A stretch of 64,000 bases of DNA from Symbiodinium natans. Taxonomy: Eukaryota > Sar > Dinophyceae > Suessiales > Symbiodiniaceae. Position 1 is the stretch's first letter; each line of letters opens with the position of its first letter. The notes below the pieces were generated by a model, which had not been told where the DNA came from, did not search any database, and worked only from the letters and a program-made list of their open reading frames with translations. A program made the translations under genes and the position numbers. The stretch spans positions 182,501 to 246,500 of the forward strand of contig CAJNDS010002426.1 of the NCBI GenBank assembly GCA_905221605.1, written 5' to 3'. Below, piece by piece: positions 32,626 to 43,511 of this stretch.

Positions 32626-32921
32626 GTTTAGGGTTTAGGGTTTCGGGTTTAGGGTTTAGGGTTTAGGGTTTAGGGTTTAGGGTTTAGGCCAGAGAGAGAG
32701 AGCGCGGGAGAGTGGGAGAGAGAGAGTTGGGGCTTTGCCTTTCTTGGGGTTCCTTCATTAAGGGAATGGCTTTGAACTTCTGGTATGTTAGGGGTACCCC
32801 CAGATATTGGGAGATGCTCATGTTCCAAAGAAGATAAAGAAGAGCCGTACCGACCTTAGTACTGCGGCATGGCTCAAGCCCAAAACCTGCAACCTTAACC
32901 ATCAGGTTCGCGACCTCTGTC

Positions 32922-32922
<1 letters not shown>

Positions 32923-33004
<82 letters not shown>
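32923..33004 (+). repeat. (GT)n microsatellite
   Basis: About 40 GT dinucleotides followed by a G run and GGGT repeats, in an intron. Confidence 0.95.
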
Positions 33005-33007
<3 letters not shown>

Positions 33008-33237
33008 GGGGGGGTGGGTGGGTGGGTGGGTGCACCTGCTCTGACTCCCAAACCCACGAGAAGAAGGAGAATCAAAAGACATGTGCCACTTTGGCGCAGA
33101 GGTGTATAGTAACATGCTTAGTTCTAGCATATCATGGTAAAATGTCGCTTATCGTTCCTGGAAGTTTAGCCAATGTTCGTTTCCCTTGTGCGTTCCTTGC
33201 AGGTTTTTCAAAAGACGAAGACTCTCAGATGAGCCAG

Positions 33238-34328
33238 TGGACGGGAGCGGGACATGCGGGCACAGATTCAGTCTGCATGCTTGTGCTCGGCACCCAAGAT
33301 CTTTCAACACGTAAATCGGTCGCCAAGGATGTGCAAGTTCCACCTGATGGGCAGCTGTCAGAACCTTGTCGAAGTTTACATGCACACAAGCCTGCAATCA
33401 AGAAGCACTCAAAATACAGTTTCCCTTCTACTCAAGTCAGTGCATGGAAGGCTTGTTGTTTTTGGTAATCATAATATTGGTCGTCGGAAGTGAAAGAGTG
33501 AACGCATCTGTCAGGAGAGGGTCGCAATGTCGGTTCGCACACGATCAAAGCACCTTGTCGGCAAGATTCGCCGGTTTAGGCGTTTATGGTTTGGGGCCTA
33601 GGGTAGGGTTTAGGGTTTTAGGGTTTTAGGGTTTTAGGGTTTTAGGGTTTTAGGGTTTAGGGTTTTGGGGTTTACGGTTTCAGGGTTTCGGGTTTTAGGG
33701 TTCAGGGTTTAGGGTTTCAAGGATCCTAGCCGCTCGGCGGGCAAGACTTTTTCTAAGACTATCTCTGCCTGTTGGCCGAGCAAGGCGAGCTGCAAGGCTT
33801 GCCGGACCTTGCCCGCACCAAGATCTGCAAGCAGATGATCCAAACCGGGCGTTGTGAGGACCGCACGGTGCCTTCCGTTGCCCAAGCTCGACAAATATAG
33901 TTATGTTATACTTCTCAGGGATGCTCCCAGCACCAGAGCAAGACGAATCCAAGTCTCGACCCACTCTCAGGACCCTGCCTGCACGTACGCACACAACAGG
34001 GAAGAGAGTCTTGGCTTACAATAAGCCGAAGCAGCATGAAAAGCAACTTTTGGGGTTCACGCATTCTTGTACATCTTGTGCAGAACCCTAGGCCCTAAGC
34101 CCTAAAAGCACACCGGATCCATGTAAAGAGTGATGCTGAAACAATTACGTACAACAATTTCACCAGAGTTTTCGGCTTTCAGTGAATCGCCGCGGAACGC
34201 AGCGCACGCGTTCCTTGTGCTCAGGCTGAGAATCGTGCCGGGCTTCTCAGCAGCCGATCAGCGGGAGAGGGCCGTCCAGCTGGAACAGTTGGAGCTCCTG
34301 GAGATGGAGATTGAGAGGATTGCCTGTG
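33238..34328 (+). CDS. Tandem CCCH zinc-finger protein with coiled-coil exon
   Basis: Finger 1 is split between 33238-33360 (RMCKFHLMGSCQ) and 33515-33573 (RGSQCRFAHDQST), joined through a GA donor to give C-x7-C-x5-C-x3-H. Finger 2 is split between 33785-33858 (ARTKICKQMIQTGRCE) and 33971-34007 (DPACTYAHNREE), giving C-x8-C-x4-C-x3-H, again through a GA donor. Exon 34251-34328 follows in phase with a leucine/glutamate coiled coil (VQLEQLELLEMEIER). CCCH pairs usually bind RNA, so a role in mRNA handling is inferred. Possible last exons at 34397-about 34440 and 34549-34624 can be read in two frames. It may be the 3' part of the PH gene upstream. Confidence 0.75.
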
Positions 34329-34435
34329 GTACACCCCCTAAAACCCCGAAGCCCTCAACCCTAAACCCTAAGCCCTAAGCCCTAAACCCTAAGCAGCTGA
34401 ACAAGCGCAGACCGCACTGAGTCAGCCCTACGCGC

Positions 34436-34542
34436 CTAAACCCTAAACCCTAAACCCTAAACCCTAAACCCTAAACCCTAAACCCTAAACCCTAAACCCT
34501 AAACCCTAAACCCTAAACCCTAAACCCTAAACCCTAAACCCT
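34436..34542 (+). repeat. (CCCTAAA)15 array
   Basis: Near-perfect array in an intron between possible terminal exons of the CCCH gene. Confidence 0.95.
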
Positions 34543-34812
34543 GAACAGGGGACGTGCTCAAGCCGGACGGTTGCAGCCCGTGTCGCAAGCCGATGAGCCG
34601 AAGGCCGAGTCTTCGCCCTTGTGACTCAAACGCTAGGGTTTAGGGTTTAGGGTTTAGGGTTTAGGGTTTGGGGTTTAGGGTTTCGGGTTTAGGGTTTAGG
34701 GTTCAGGGTTTGCTGCCCTAGCTGTCGAAAGCCGGTAGGCCCCAGGGTTCTTGGGCGTGTGGATTGAAAATTGTGTCTTGACTGAGCGTAGCTGGTATAG
34801 CTCAGCAACAAC

Positions 34813-34924
34813 ATGTCCTGCATAGATAGTCAGGGCAGGGATGTCCATGATGTCGCTGGCACAGGTGAATGGACAAAGCCAGAAGCTGAATCAGAATCAG
34901 CCGCTGTACCAGGCATATCTGAGG
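34813..34924 (+). CDS. Possible first exon of a new gene
   Basis: ATG at 34813, MSCIDSQGRDVHDVAGTGEW, then an acidic stretch to GAG|G before GTTTCGGGTTTAGG, a donor formed by a telomere-like array. No family recognised. It follows the CCCH gene on the same strand. Confidence 0.4.
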
Positions 34925-35071
34925 GTTTCGGGTTTAGGGTTCGGGCCGGGTTAAGGGTTGGTTGTTTGCTCCTCTGTTTTCCATTTCATTCGAAGTGTCA
35001 TTGTGTGGTAGCAGTATGCAGCCGCGGTAGATTGCAACACTTCTCACGATACAAGCCCTGGCCAGTCAAAC

Positions 35072-36140
35072 ATGATGGCCTGCGGCACTCCTGTCTTCTT
35101 CGTGCCATCACTCGCCGCTTGGACTTTGACATCCTGTTTTGCACCTATAGCTGATATAAGTGCTGTGCCTGGGCTACCTGAAGATTTCCATGGGCCTTTC
35201 CAGATGCCTGAGGTGACCACGGGTGATTATCCCACTATGTGCATACCGGGCTCTCCCTCAGGGACAGCTGCACCGCATGCTGCTGACAAGCCACCGGCCG
35301 CAGCCCCAGTGCACATGCACCGACGCCTGCGCCGGCATGTCACCACGCGCTACAGCGACAAGCAGCTATGAGTAGGGTCAGCCCATGCCAGGGCTCAATC
35401 AGCTGCATGTGTGCAGATTCTGGTTACATTCTTTGAGATTCTGGAACCCGACAGGCCCAGTGTGCGGTCAAGACCAGTGGAGACAGTACCAAGGCCATGA
35501 AGGAGACACCAGTGGCGCAACAAGTCGTCAGCTGAGTGAAGACACTTGCAGAACATCGCATCACCCGCGCTGGCTTCTCAAGCCGTGGGACATTGTGGGA
35601 CCAAGGCTGCGCAAGCGATGCAGCAGATGAACTCAGCCGCACAGGCCCACGTCGCCGAGGCGACTCGGAGAGGGCTAGGTGGGGTCTGATGTCGGCAGGG
35701 CCGGGGGCAGAAAAGTGAGCGGCAGTTCTGCCGTCAATGACATCGCTATGCCGCTAGACTCGGCCCTAGCACAGGGGTGTTTGCGCTTCATCGATCACTG
35801 GTGTCAGTCGGCTCATGGCCTCTTCCAAGCATGTTGGAGCAGTTGGGTCACATCATCATATCAGGCCTGCATGCCGAACGGATCCGAGCGCTTCCTTCCT
35901 GCATCATGACACTCGTGTTCAAGCGGGCCACGGCAAAAGCAACAAGAACCACGAAATTTTCTTTCCCCCCCCCCCCCCCCCCCCCCCCCCCTTCCCCTCC
36001 CATGCTGAGGGTACCCTGGATGCCGGTTTAGGGTTTAGGGTTTAGGGCTTAGGGTTTTGGACCCTCGCTCTTTCGCCCAGGCTCAGGGTGTTCTGAATCC
36101 CATGACTCCTCAAAAAGCTGCTGGCACTCTACTCCGCATA
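35072..36140 (+). CDS. Group of exons, protein not recognised
   Basis: 35072-35371 is a 99-codon open stretch with PGLPEDFHGPFQMPE and a Pro/Ala then Arg-rich end. 35461-35526 reads VKTSGDSTKAMKETPVAQQV. 35552-35678 reads SQAVGHCGTKAAQAMQQMNS, an Ala/Gln-rich helix. 35830-about 35930 reads MLEQLGHIIISGLHAERIR. 36081-about 36140 reads AQGVLNPMTPQKAAGTLL. All have AG|N starts and mostly GT ends on the + strand. They may be one helical protein; phases were not all reconciled. A C run lies at 35966-35990. Confidence 0.4.
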
Positions 36141-37118
36141 TTCCCCCCCCACCCCCTTTGGTTTTTCATTCCCCCCCCCCCCCCCACCAGAAAAAGCAAT
36201 CCGGATTTTAGGAAAAGCCCGACGAAAAGACGCCCAACAGTCAATAGGACTTGGAGCAACAACTGCGTTGTTGGCCCGTGCCCGCCAAATTTTTCATCGG
36301 CTTCAGCAATTGCAGCGGTGATTGTGTGTACCAGGGCCATTTGTGCCCGTTTCTTTGCTCGTACTACTCGTGCTTGGCAGACGAAGTGAAGAAACGGGCT
36401 TCCGTGCAGCTCTGCTGACTAGTCACCCCTCTACCCAATCAGGCGATCCGTTTGCAAGCGCAGGCCAAGGCGGGATGAAGTCCAACTTGCCGGGCAGACC
36501 TCTGACAGCCCGAAACCCTAAACTCCTAAACCCTAAACCCTAGACCCTGAACCCTAAACCCTAAACCCTAGCCCCTAAACCCCCCTAACCCCCCCCCCCC
36601 CCCCTAAAAACTGCATGTCAGGCGGTGGCTCAGTATTTTCATCACCAATCCGGAGGCCATGCAATGTTCTGGTGAGCTGACGAAGTCGGTCCGGTCTCCG
36701 GGTCACTGTTGGCCCGGCCCGATATAGAATGTTGAGTATTGTATAAGAGGATTTAGGGTTTAGGGTTTATGATATCATATCAGATCAGATCATATCATAT
36801 CATGTCATATCATATATGTATATATATATACACACACATGTGCATGTGTGTGTGAGTGAGTGAGTGATATTTATATGTACAACATTGGATATAGTCTCGA
36901 ATGCAAAATGGTATAAAGTAGTATAGTATACAGGTATAGTATACAACTAAGTATAAGATAAGATAGGACCTGGCAATGGCTACAGCAGCTTCAATGACTT
37001 GGCGTCGACTGGACCAATATCACCGAAATCATCCGAGGCCTGGCAATTTGCTGTAGGTTGCACATGTCGGGTGCTTAGAGGTGGGTCGCGGTTGCATTGC
37101 TGCCTGGCTCAATGGCAG
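36141..37118 (+). other. Mostly non-coding stretch
   Basis: C runs and a possible inverted-repeat remnant at 36142-36200, short CCCTAAA arrays at 36515-36600, then AT-rich TATCATATCA, TATATA and TGTG/GAGT microsatellites at 36770-36870. Possible small exons near 36444-36515 and 36617-36671 are open in more than one frame, so they are not called. Confidence 0.45.
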
Positions 37119-37913
37119 GCCAGAACTACTCGCGAAATTCCAGCTCCGGCGCAAGAGCCAGCAAGCAAAGCTGTCGGCTCACAGCGAGAAGTTGGACCGG
37201 TCGGATCAGTGGGTGCAATGCCGCGAGGTGAGCCGGGCATCTTTGTCAAGATCGTTGGAGCTAGAAGCTGCCTTTTTTGTCAACCCTCTTGTCGGTCGTC
37301 TTGGAGTTTTGCGTCTCAGCATGGCTTCCTGTCACCCCGAAACCCCGAGCCTCGCAGGATTCGGTGAGTTCAGTGGTCACCCCGCGTCGCTGTCAGAGGA
37401 CGCCGAGGCTCAGGGGTGGAACTGGAGCCACGTGGGCTCGGATGTGTCGGATGGACAGCATGGGGGGGCATCCTGTGTTTTTGGGGTTTAGGGGTTTTTA
37501 GGGTTTTTTCGGGGTTTCGGGGTTTCGGGTTTAGGGTTTAGGGATTAGGGTTTAGGGGCTGTACATGCTTGAATTGGCACCGTTCTAGTGGCCCTTGGAG
37601 CCGATCCGCGAGCCTGTGTCGGTCATGCGCATCTGTTGTTCCGCTCTCGAACTCATTGAGGACGAGCCCTTCATCCCCAGTGAGCCCGCACAGATCAAGA
37701 GCCTTGACCGCATGTTTAGGGTTTAGGGTGTAGGGTTTAGGGTTGGACACTTCGTATCCGGACGTTTATAAAGCGGCATCTTCAGTGGCTTTGCTTTGCA
37801 TTGTCTGCTAGATTCTCCAGCAAGAATTTGCGCGTGTGCATGTTCTGCCCAATCTGCCCGTTTCGAAGAATTGCGAAGAATTGGCCGGCATTGTGGAAGG
37901 CATAAAACTGCTT
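37119..37913 (+). CDS. Exons of an unrecognised, partly coiled-coil protein
   Basis: 37119-37227 encodes PELLAKFQLRRKSQQAKLSA and further basic helix to GAG|GTGAGC. 37589-37713 (PIREPVSVMRICCSALELIE) ends CGCAT|GTTTAGGG, a donor supplied by an array. 37821-about 37913 reads QEFARVHVLPNLPVSKNCEE in one frame; a second frame of the same exon is also open and would fit the incoming phase. An open stretch 37357-37485 may be another exon. Function unknown. Confidence 0.5.
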
Positions 37914-38078
37914 GACCCTAGACCCTAAACCCTAAACCCTAGAGCCACCGGATCAGTGGAAACTGTGCTCTGTGAGTGTTCACTGTTGCAGGCTCGGCAC
38001 ACTCCGCTCGCTTAGCTCCAACTCTCTGCCAGTCCAGGCCACCATTCTTGTCATATTTTCTATGCTAGATGCTCTCTA

Positions 38079-38215
38079 TAGGTTATATATAGGTTATATA
38101 TAGGTTATACATAGGTTATATATAGGTTATATATAGGTTATATATAGGTTATATATAGGTTATATATAGGTTATATATAGGTTATATATAGGTTATATAT
38201 AGGTTATATATTATA
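38079..38215 (+). repeat. Minisatellite, 11-bp unit TATATAGGTTA
   Basis: About 12 near-identical copies of TATATAGGTTA in an intron-like stretch. Confidence 0.95.
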
Positions 38216-38645
38216 CATTGTAGCTACACATTTTGCAACTGGTGGTCCCAAGACCCCGCAGATGGACGACGACGATGACTTGGCAGACAGAGGCTGGGAT
38301 ACATAGCGCAGGACTTCGCACTGAGTTTCTAAGGGTAGTTACCTGGGCCCTTGGTATGGTCCCTTACCTCCTTTTAACGGTTTCTAATGTATGGGCCCGT
38401 AATTTGTATAGGGGATATACGGGGTATGTAAGGGGTGCCCTTTTAAGGTCCCATACTGTGGGACCATGAAGCTAACCTTAGACAGTTAGGAGAAGCCGTG
38501 ACGACAGCCTTCTTCGAGGTATGCCAGGCATGTCGTCTTCCGTGGCACAGGCTCTCAAGGCCTGGTCATGCCGTTTAGGGCTTAGGGTTTAGGGTCTAGG
38601 GTTTAGGGTTTCGGATTTCGGAATGAGGATTTAGGGTCTAGACAG

Positions 38646-39568
38646 TATGATGCTGAATTTTCAAGGGCGTGCGCTGTCGTCTTGGTGAGGTAAAGAACAC
38701 GTTCTACGACTTTGAGACTGACTGCACTCCTCTTGGCAACAGGCAGATGGGTTGGCATTCGGGATGTTTGAATACCCCGCAATGCGCTGCGTGCTATATT
38801 CGTGTACAAAAGAGAATATGCAAGAGTTGGACATGCAATATTGTTGTATGTGGAATATAAAATATAACATAGAATATTTCATATACGACAAACAATACAC
38901 ATGACAATAGTGCAGAATCTGTAACATCGAATATATGACACAAGTACTATGTAACATCAAATCTGTAACATGCAATACATAATACGTAAGAATGCGTAAA
39001 ACATAATCGACAGTGTATATGTACGTATATATATATATGTATATACGTATATTATATTTATATATAGAGAGTTTTTAAAACCGAATATACTTCAACAGAC
39101 TTCATTACTGGCAAAACTGTGGCCGATCTATTGTGCATTTGCCGGCTGACAGGCTGCGCCCAATTTGTTCTGCAGCAGGTCGCTTAGATGCCTTGGCGAC
39201 AGAAGAGGAGGAGCTTGCACTTGTGGCAAAGTGTGCAGACTCTTCCCTGAACCCCTGAACCCCTGAACCCCTGAACCCCTGAACCCCTGAACCCCTGAAC
39301 CCCTGAACCCCTGAACCCCTGAACCCCTGAACCCCTGAACCCCTGAAACCCTGAACCCCTGAACCCCTGAACCCCTCAACCCCTCAACCCCTAAACCCCT
39401 AAACCCCCAAACCCCTAAACCCCTAAACCCCTAAACCCCAAACCCTCAACCCTAAACGCTAAACCCAAAATGAACTTGCTGCCCTAACTGATGTTCAGGA
39501 GACTGCTCTCGGCGGCTTAGCTTCGGGTGGGCTAGCTCCTGGAAGCTTGGCTCCTGCGGGGATCCCAG
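38646..39568 (+). CDS. Three small exons of an unrecognised protein
   Basis: 38646-38684 (YDAEFSRACAVVL, before TTG|GTGAGG), 39179-39232 (RLDALATEEEELALVAK, acidic helix) and 39499-39568 (ETALGGLASGGLAPGSLAPA, Ala/Gly/Leu repeat, GA donor). Between them lie AT-rich DNA (38840-39070) and an 8-bp CCCCTGAA array. Confidence 0.45.
39247..39420 (+). repeat. (CCCCTGAA)n array, 8-bp unit
   Basis: About 16 copies of CCCCTGAA changing rightwards to CCCCTCAA and then CCCCTAAA: a telomere-like repeat with one extra C. Confidence 0.95.
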
Positions 39569-39574
39569 GAACCA

Positions 39575-40195
39575 AGCCCTAAACCCCTAAACCCCTAAAC
39601 CCCTAAACCCCTAAACCCCTAGATCCTAAACCCCCAAACCCCTAAATCCTAAACCCCTAAACCCCTAAACCCCTAAACCCCTAAACCCCTAAACCCCTAA
39701 ACCCCTAAATTCATAAACCCCTAAACCCCTAAACCCCTTTACCCCTAAACCCCTAAACCCTTAAACCCCTAAACCCCTAAACCCCTAAACCCCTAAACCC
39801 CTAAACCCTTAAACCCTAAACCCCTAAACCCCTAAACCCCTAGACCCCTAAACCCCTAAACCCCTAATCCCCTGCACCCCTAAACCCCTAAACCCCTAAA
39901 CCCCTAAACCCCTAAACCCCTAAACCCCTAAACCCCTAAGCCCCTAAGCCCCTAAACCCCTAAACCCCTAAACCCCTAAGCCCCTAAACCCCTAAAACCC
40001 CTAAACCCCCTAAACCCCTAAACCCCCAAACCCATAAACCCCTGAACCCTAAACCCCTAAACCCCCTAACCCCTAAACCCCGAAACCCCTAACCCCGAAA
40101 CCCCTAAACCCCTAAACCCCTAAACCCCTAAACCCCTAAACCCCTAAACCCCTAAACCCCTAAACCCCTAAACCCCTAAACCCCTAAATCCCAAA
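39575..40195 (+). repeat. (CCCCTAAA)n array, 8-bp unit, about 620 bp
   Basis: The longest telomere-like block in the window, built on CCCCTAAA and not CCCTAAA, with scattered CCCCTAAG, CCCCGAAA and CCCTTAAA variants. Confidence 0.95.
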
Positions 40196-40510
40196 CCTCA
40201 ACCCCTCAACCCCTCAACCCGTCAACCCTGCCCTAAAACCCAAATGACTGGCGATGTCTATGCTTTAAAGGGAGTTGGGGAATCCACCCACCTCACCACC
40301 CCCTGTACCCTTCAAGGCGTTATTCTATGTCCGGACCTTAATGCCCGAAATTTTCGTAGTACGAACCAGGAGCAAGTCAACAGCACTGTGCAGAGCGCCG
40401 TCTTTTGGAGTTGTTGCTAGTAGTGTCATGCTATTGGAAACCTAGACCCTAGACCCTAAAGCCTACACCCTGAACCCTAAAGCGCTTGAACAACGTACTT
40501 GGGTCCTCAG

Positions 40511-41361
40511 GGCCCGACCTTGTCCGCCACCGCTGCACCTGGTGGGCGTCAGCCTCGGCTTATACCTTTGTGGGGAGCAACAGAGACCGTGGCTCAGAGT
40601 GTTTCGGCACAGCCGCCAGCGGAGGGCTTGTTAACCTTTGCCTGTAGAGCCCCTTCAACGACGCCCAGAAAGTGTGTAGGCAGCCAGCCACATCGCATCA
40701 TTCGCAACTAGGGAGGAGGTCTGAGGTGGCTCCACATGGGGGTCACATGGGAGACATTGCGACTGTCATACAGCAAAGGTCATTGTGAATCACGGAGCTT
40801 TCCGAAGTTCTCGCCCAAGACCTCGGGCACTTCCCCCCCAATATGCCATTCTCAAAGAATGAGCCGCGACGGCTCAAGTTCCACAAGCAACTCAGACCAT
40901 CCAGACCAGGTTTGCCCGTGATCCGACTGCGGTCTATGTTGTAAGGGCATGTAAGGACGGTGCCCCGCGGCGAGTTGATGATATGTGACGTTCGCACCAG
41001 CTTTCCGATCCCTGTCCGGGTATGCTCATGAGATGTTAGTGCATCCCAGTGATCTATCAACTGAACCTTTTGCTGGATGAAACGTCCGCACACCCTGTGC
41101 CAGCATGTCCAGAAATGTCCACTGATCTGACAAATAGACTCCATCCCGTGTCCTTGCGGTTTGCATTCTTCCTGCCTTCGTGCAGACACTCTTGCATCAC
41201 CCCTTTCGCATCACCCTAAACCCTGCTAAACCCAAACAGAAGTATGGGCTGAGAGGAAATGTGGAGGCTGGGTGGGGTGGTTGGGAGTTGACCCGAGAAC
41301 ACCAAAAGACTGCTAAACGCAAGCGTAAGACCAGGAACAACGAGGGAACTGAAGCAACAGC
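40511..41361 (+). CDS. Tentative exons, protein not recognised
   Basis: 40511-about 40645 is open in two frames (one reads GPTLSATAAPGGRQPRLIPL). 41240-about 41361 reads NVEAGWGGWELTREHQKTAK followed by a Lys/Arg-rich nuclear-signal-like stretch and runs into a G run at 41365. Evidence is codon appearance and an AG acceptor only. Confidence 0.3.
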
Positions 41362-42194
41362 GGGGGGGGGGGGGGGGGGGGGGGGTTGTTCTGGAGATCC
41401 CATCCTTTGCAGTCGTTTTGTCGCCCGGAGATTGTAAACGCCCAAGGCCCAGGCATGGGGTCTTCGGTTGAGGGGCGGGGTCCAGAAAGGGTTTAGGGGG
41501 GAGGGGGGGGGGTCTTGGGGGGGGTTTTCAAAGGTGGTTCTAACACAACCCAAATTGCATTTTCAGTGCTGCTTGCTCTCTCTTTCCCTGCTCGCCTGCC
41601 TGGCTGTCGGAACCCTCTCTGTTGGTCGACTACCCCGCGCTGTGATCGATGCTTCGATCCTAGCACTCTAAGCCCTAAACCCAAAACCACTATACCCTAT
41701 ACCCTAAACCCTAAACCCTAAACCCTATACCCTAAACCCTAAACCCTAAACCCTTTTCCCGAACGTGAGTGTTCGAGTTTGTAGGTCAATCGTGTTTCGA
41801 GTACAACTAGAGAATGGCATCGTTGCAACAGTGCACCTCCAACTGCAAATGCACAGCGGCCCACGCAGGAGTTTGTAGCCATGAAAAGAGCCGAGAATTG
41901 GAGATCACCAGTGCGCCTGGCCTGCCTGGTCAGGTCAGACAGAGCAACTGCAAACCACCTGCCGCTTCCTGAGCTTTTGCTGGCCGTGTGCCCTTGTGCT
42001 GCACGTTGGAGTGCAGCACAACTATTCCGATTTGCTAACTTGGGCTGTGAGCATCCTCCCATGTCCTCCCCTTCAATGGCAGGCCTGCAGATCCATTGCT
42101 GCGCAGAGCAAATGAGCTTGCTTCAGGCATGCCAGCTCTTCTAGTGTCAGTGAGCCTTGTGATACTGTGGAGGAGCATCCGACTTGAACTGATT

Positions 42195-42839
42195 GATGTA
42201 CATACCACCTCGGGCGCGTGATTCGCCTTCCCAGCCCGCACCACCACCACACCCACACCACCCGACCTCACACCACCCCCACACCACCCCCAAACCACCC
42301 CCAAAACCACCCGCACACCACCCCCACCCCACACCACCCCCACATCACCCCCACCCCGCACCCCACCCCACCACTCCACACCACCGCCCCGCACACCACC
42401 ACTCCACACCACCCTCCACCTCCACACTACCCCTACACTGCCCCACACTACTCCACACCAACCCACAATGCCCAACACCACACTAGCCCAGACTCCCCCA
42501 GACTACCCCCACACTACCCCACACCACCCCACACTACCCCCGCCCCACTACCCCCATACTACCCCACACTACCCTGCACTACGGCCACACTACCCCACAC
42601 TGCCACACTACCCCACACCACCCCGCACCACCCCACACCACCCCACACCGCCCCGACACCTGCACCACACACCCGCACCACTCACACCATGACACGTTAT
42701 GGCGCGGGTCGGATACACCAGTAAGTGTAAAAGTGCAGGAGTGTACGTGTGAGTATAAGTGGAAGTGCAAGTGGTGTAAGTGTAAGTGTAAGTGTAAGTA
42801 AGATTCAGTCAGTAGGCGTGTAAATGTGTGCGTGTGTGC

Positions 42840-42921
<82 letters not shown>

Positions 42922-43100
42922 ACGCAGTCGCACATGCATGCACGAGTGCGCAGTTGCAAAACCCGGGCTTGCCGTGAAAGTGCTATGCCGCGAGATGCAT
43001 TCGGAACCGGCGTCTACGTGAAGAACACGCTGCCCAGCTGCCAGTGCAGTAGGTCGCATGAGAAGGCTGAAGCTGGGAGGTGATATTTGAACCGATGGAG
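42195..43100 (+). repeat. CCACAC-rich block and (TG)n microsatellite
   Basis: 42235-42700 is CCACACCACCCC-type low complexity. 42770-42800 is GTAAGT repeats. 42839-42920 is (TG)n. Long His/Thr/Pro or Val/Cys frames across it are artefacts. An open stretch at 42990-43080 (GTGVYVKNTLPSCQ) may be a small exon. Confidence 0.85.
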
Positions 43101-43375
43101 GTTTAGGGGTTTGAGGTTTTCGGGTTTAGGGTTTATACTGTAAGGTTTATAGGTTTTATGGTGTTTCGGGTTTAGGGTTTACGGTCTAGAGTCTTGGAGT
43201 TGGGGGTTCCGGGTACCCATAGGATACTTGCGCTCATCAGAGCAACCCGAGGATCTTTTTCTGCTTATTGAGGTCTGAGTTGATCTGGATACTTACCAAA
43301 GTAACGGGGACTTCTAGTGGAGTCCAACCCAAAACAGGGTACCCCTATTCTCGGAAACCCCCTTGCCCCAAGCCC

Positions 43376-43492
43376 TAAACCCTAAGCCATAAACCCTAAA
43401 CCCTAAACCCTAAACCCTAAACCCTAAACCCTAAACCCTAAACCCTAAACCCTAAACCCTAAACCCTAAACCCTAAACCCTAAACCCTAAAC
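43376..43492 (+). repeat. (CCCTAAA)n array, intronic
   Basis: About 16 heptamers just upstream of exon 43512-43570. A TTTAGGG-orientation array (43571-43670) begins at that exon's donor, so the exon is bracketed by complementary arrays. Confidence 0.95.
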
Positions 43493-43511
43493 CGAGTTTT
43501 TCGTTCCCGAG

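Noticed and set aside
40743-41189. 148-codon minus-strand ORF
   Set aside because: No recognisable motif or hydrophobic pattern, and no other support for minus-strand genes in the window; compatible with chance.
42035-42959. Pro/His/Thr and Gly/Val/Trp frames on both strands
   Set aside because: CCACAC-type low complexity and (TG)n; no splice or start context.
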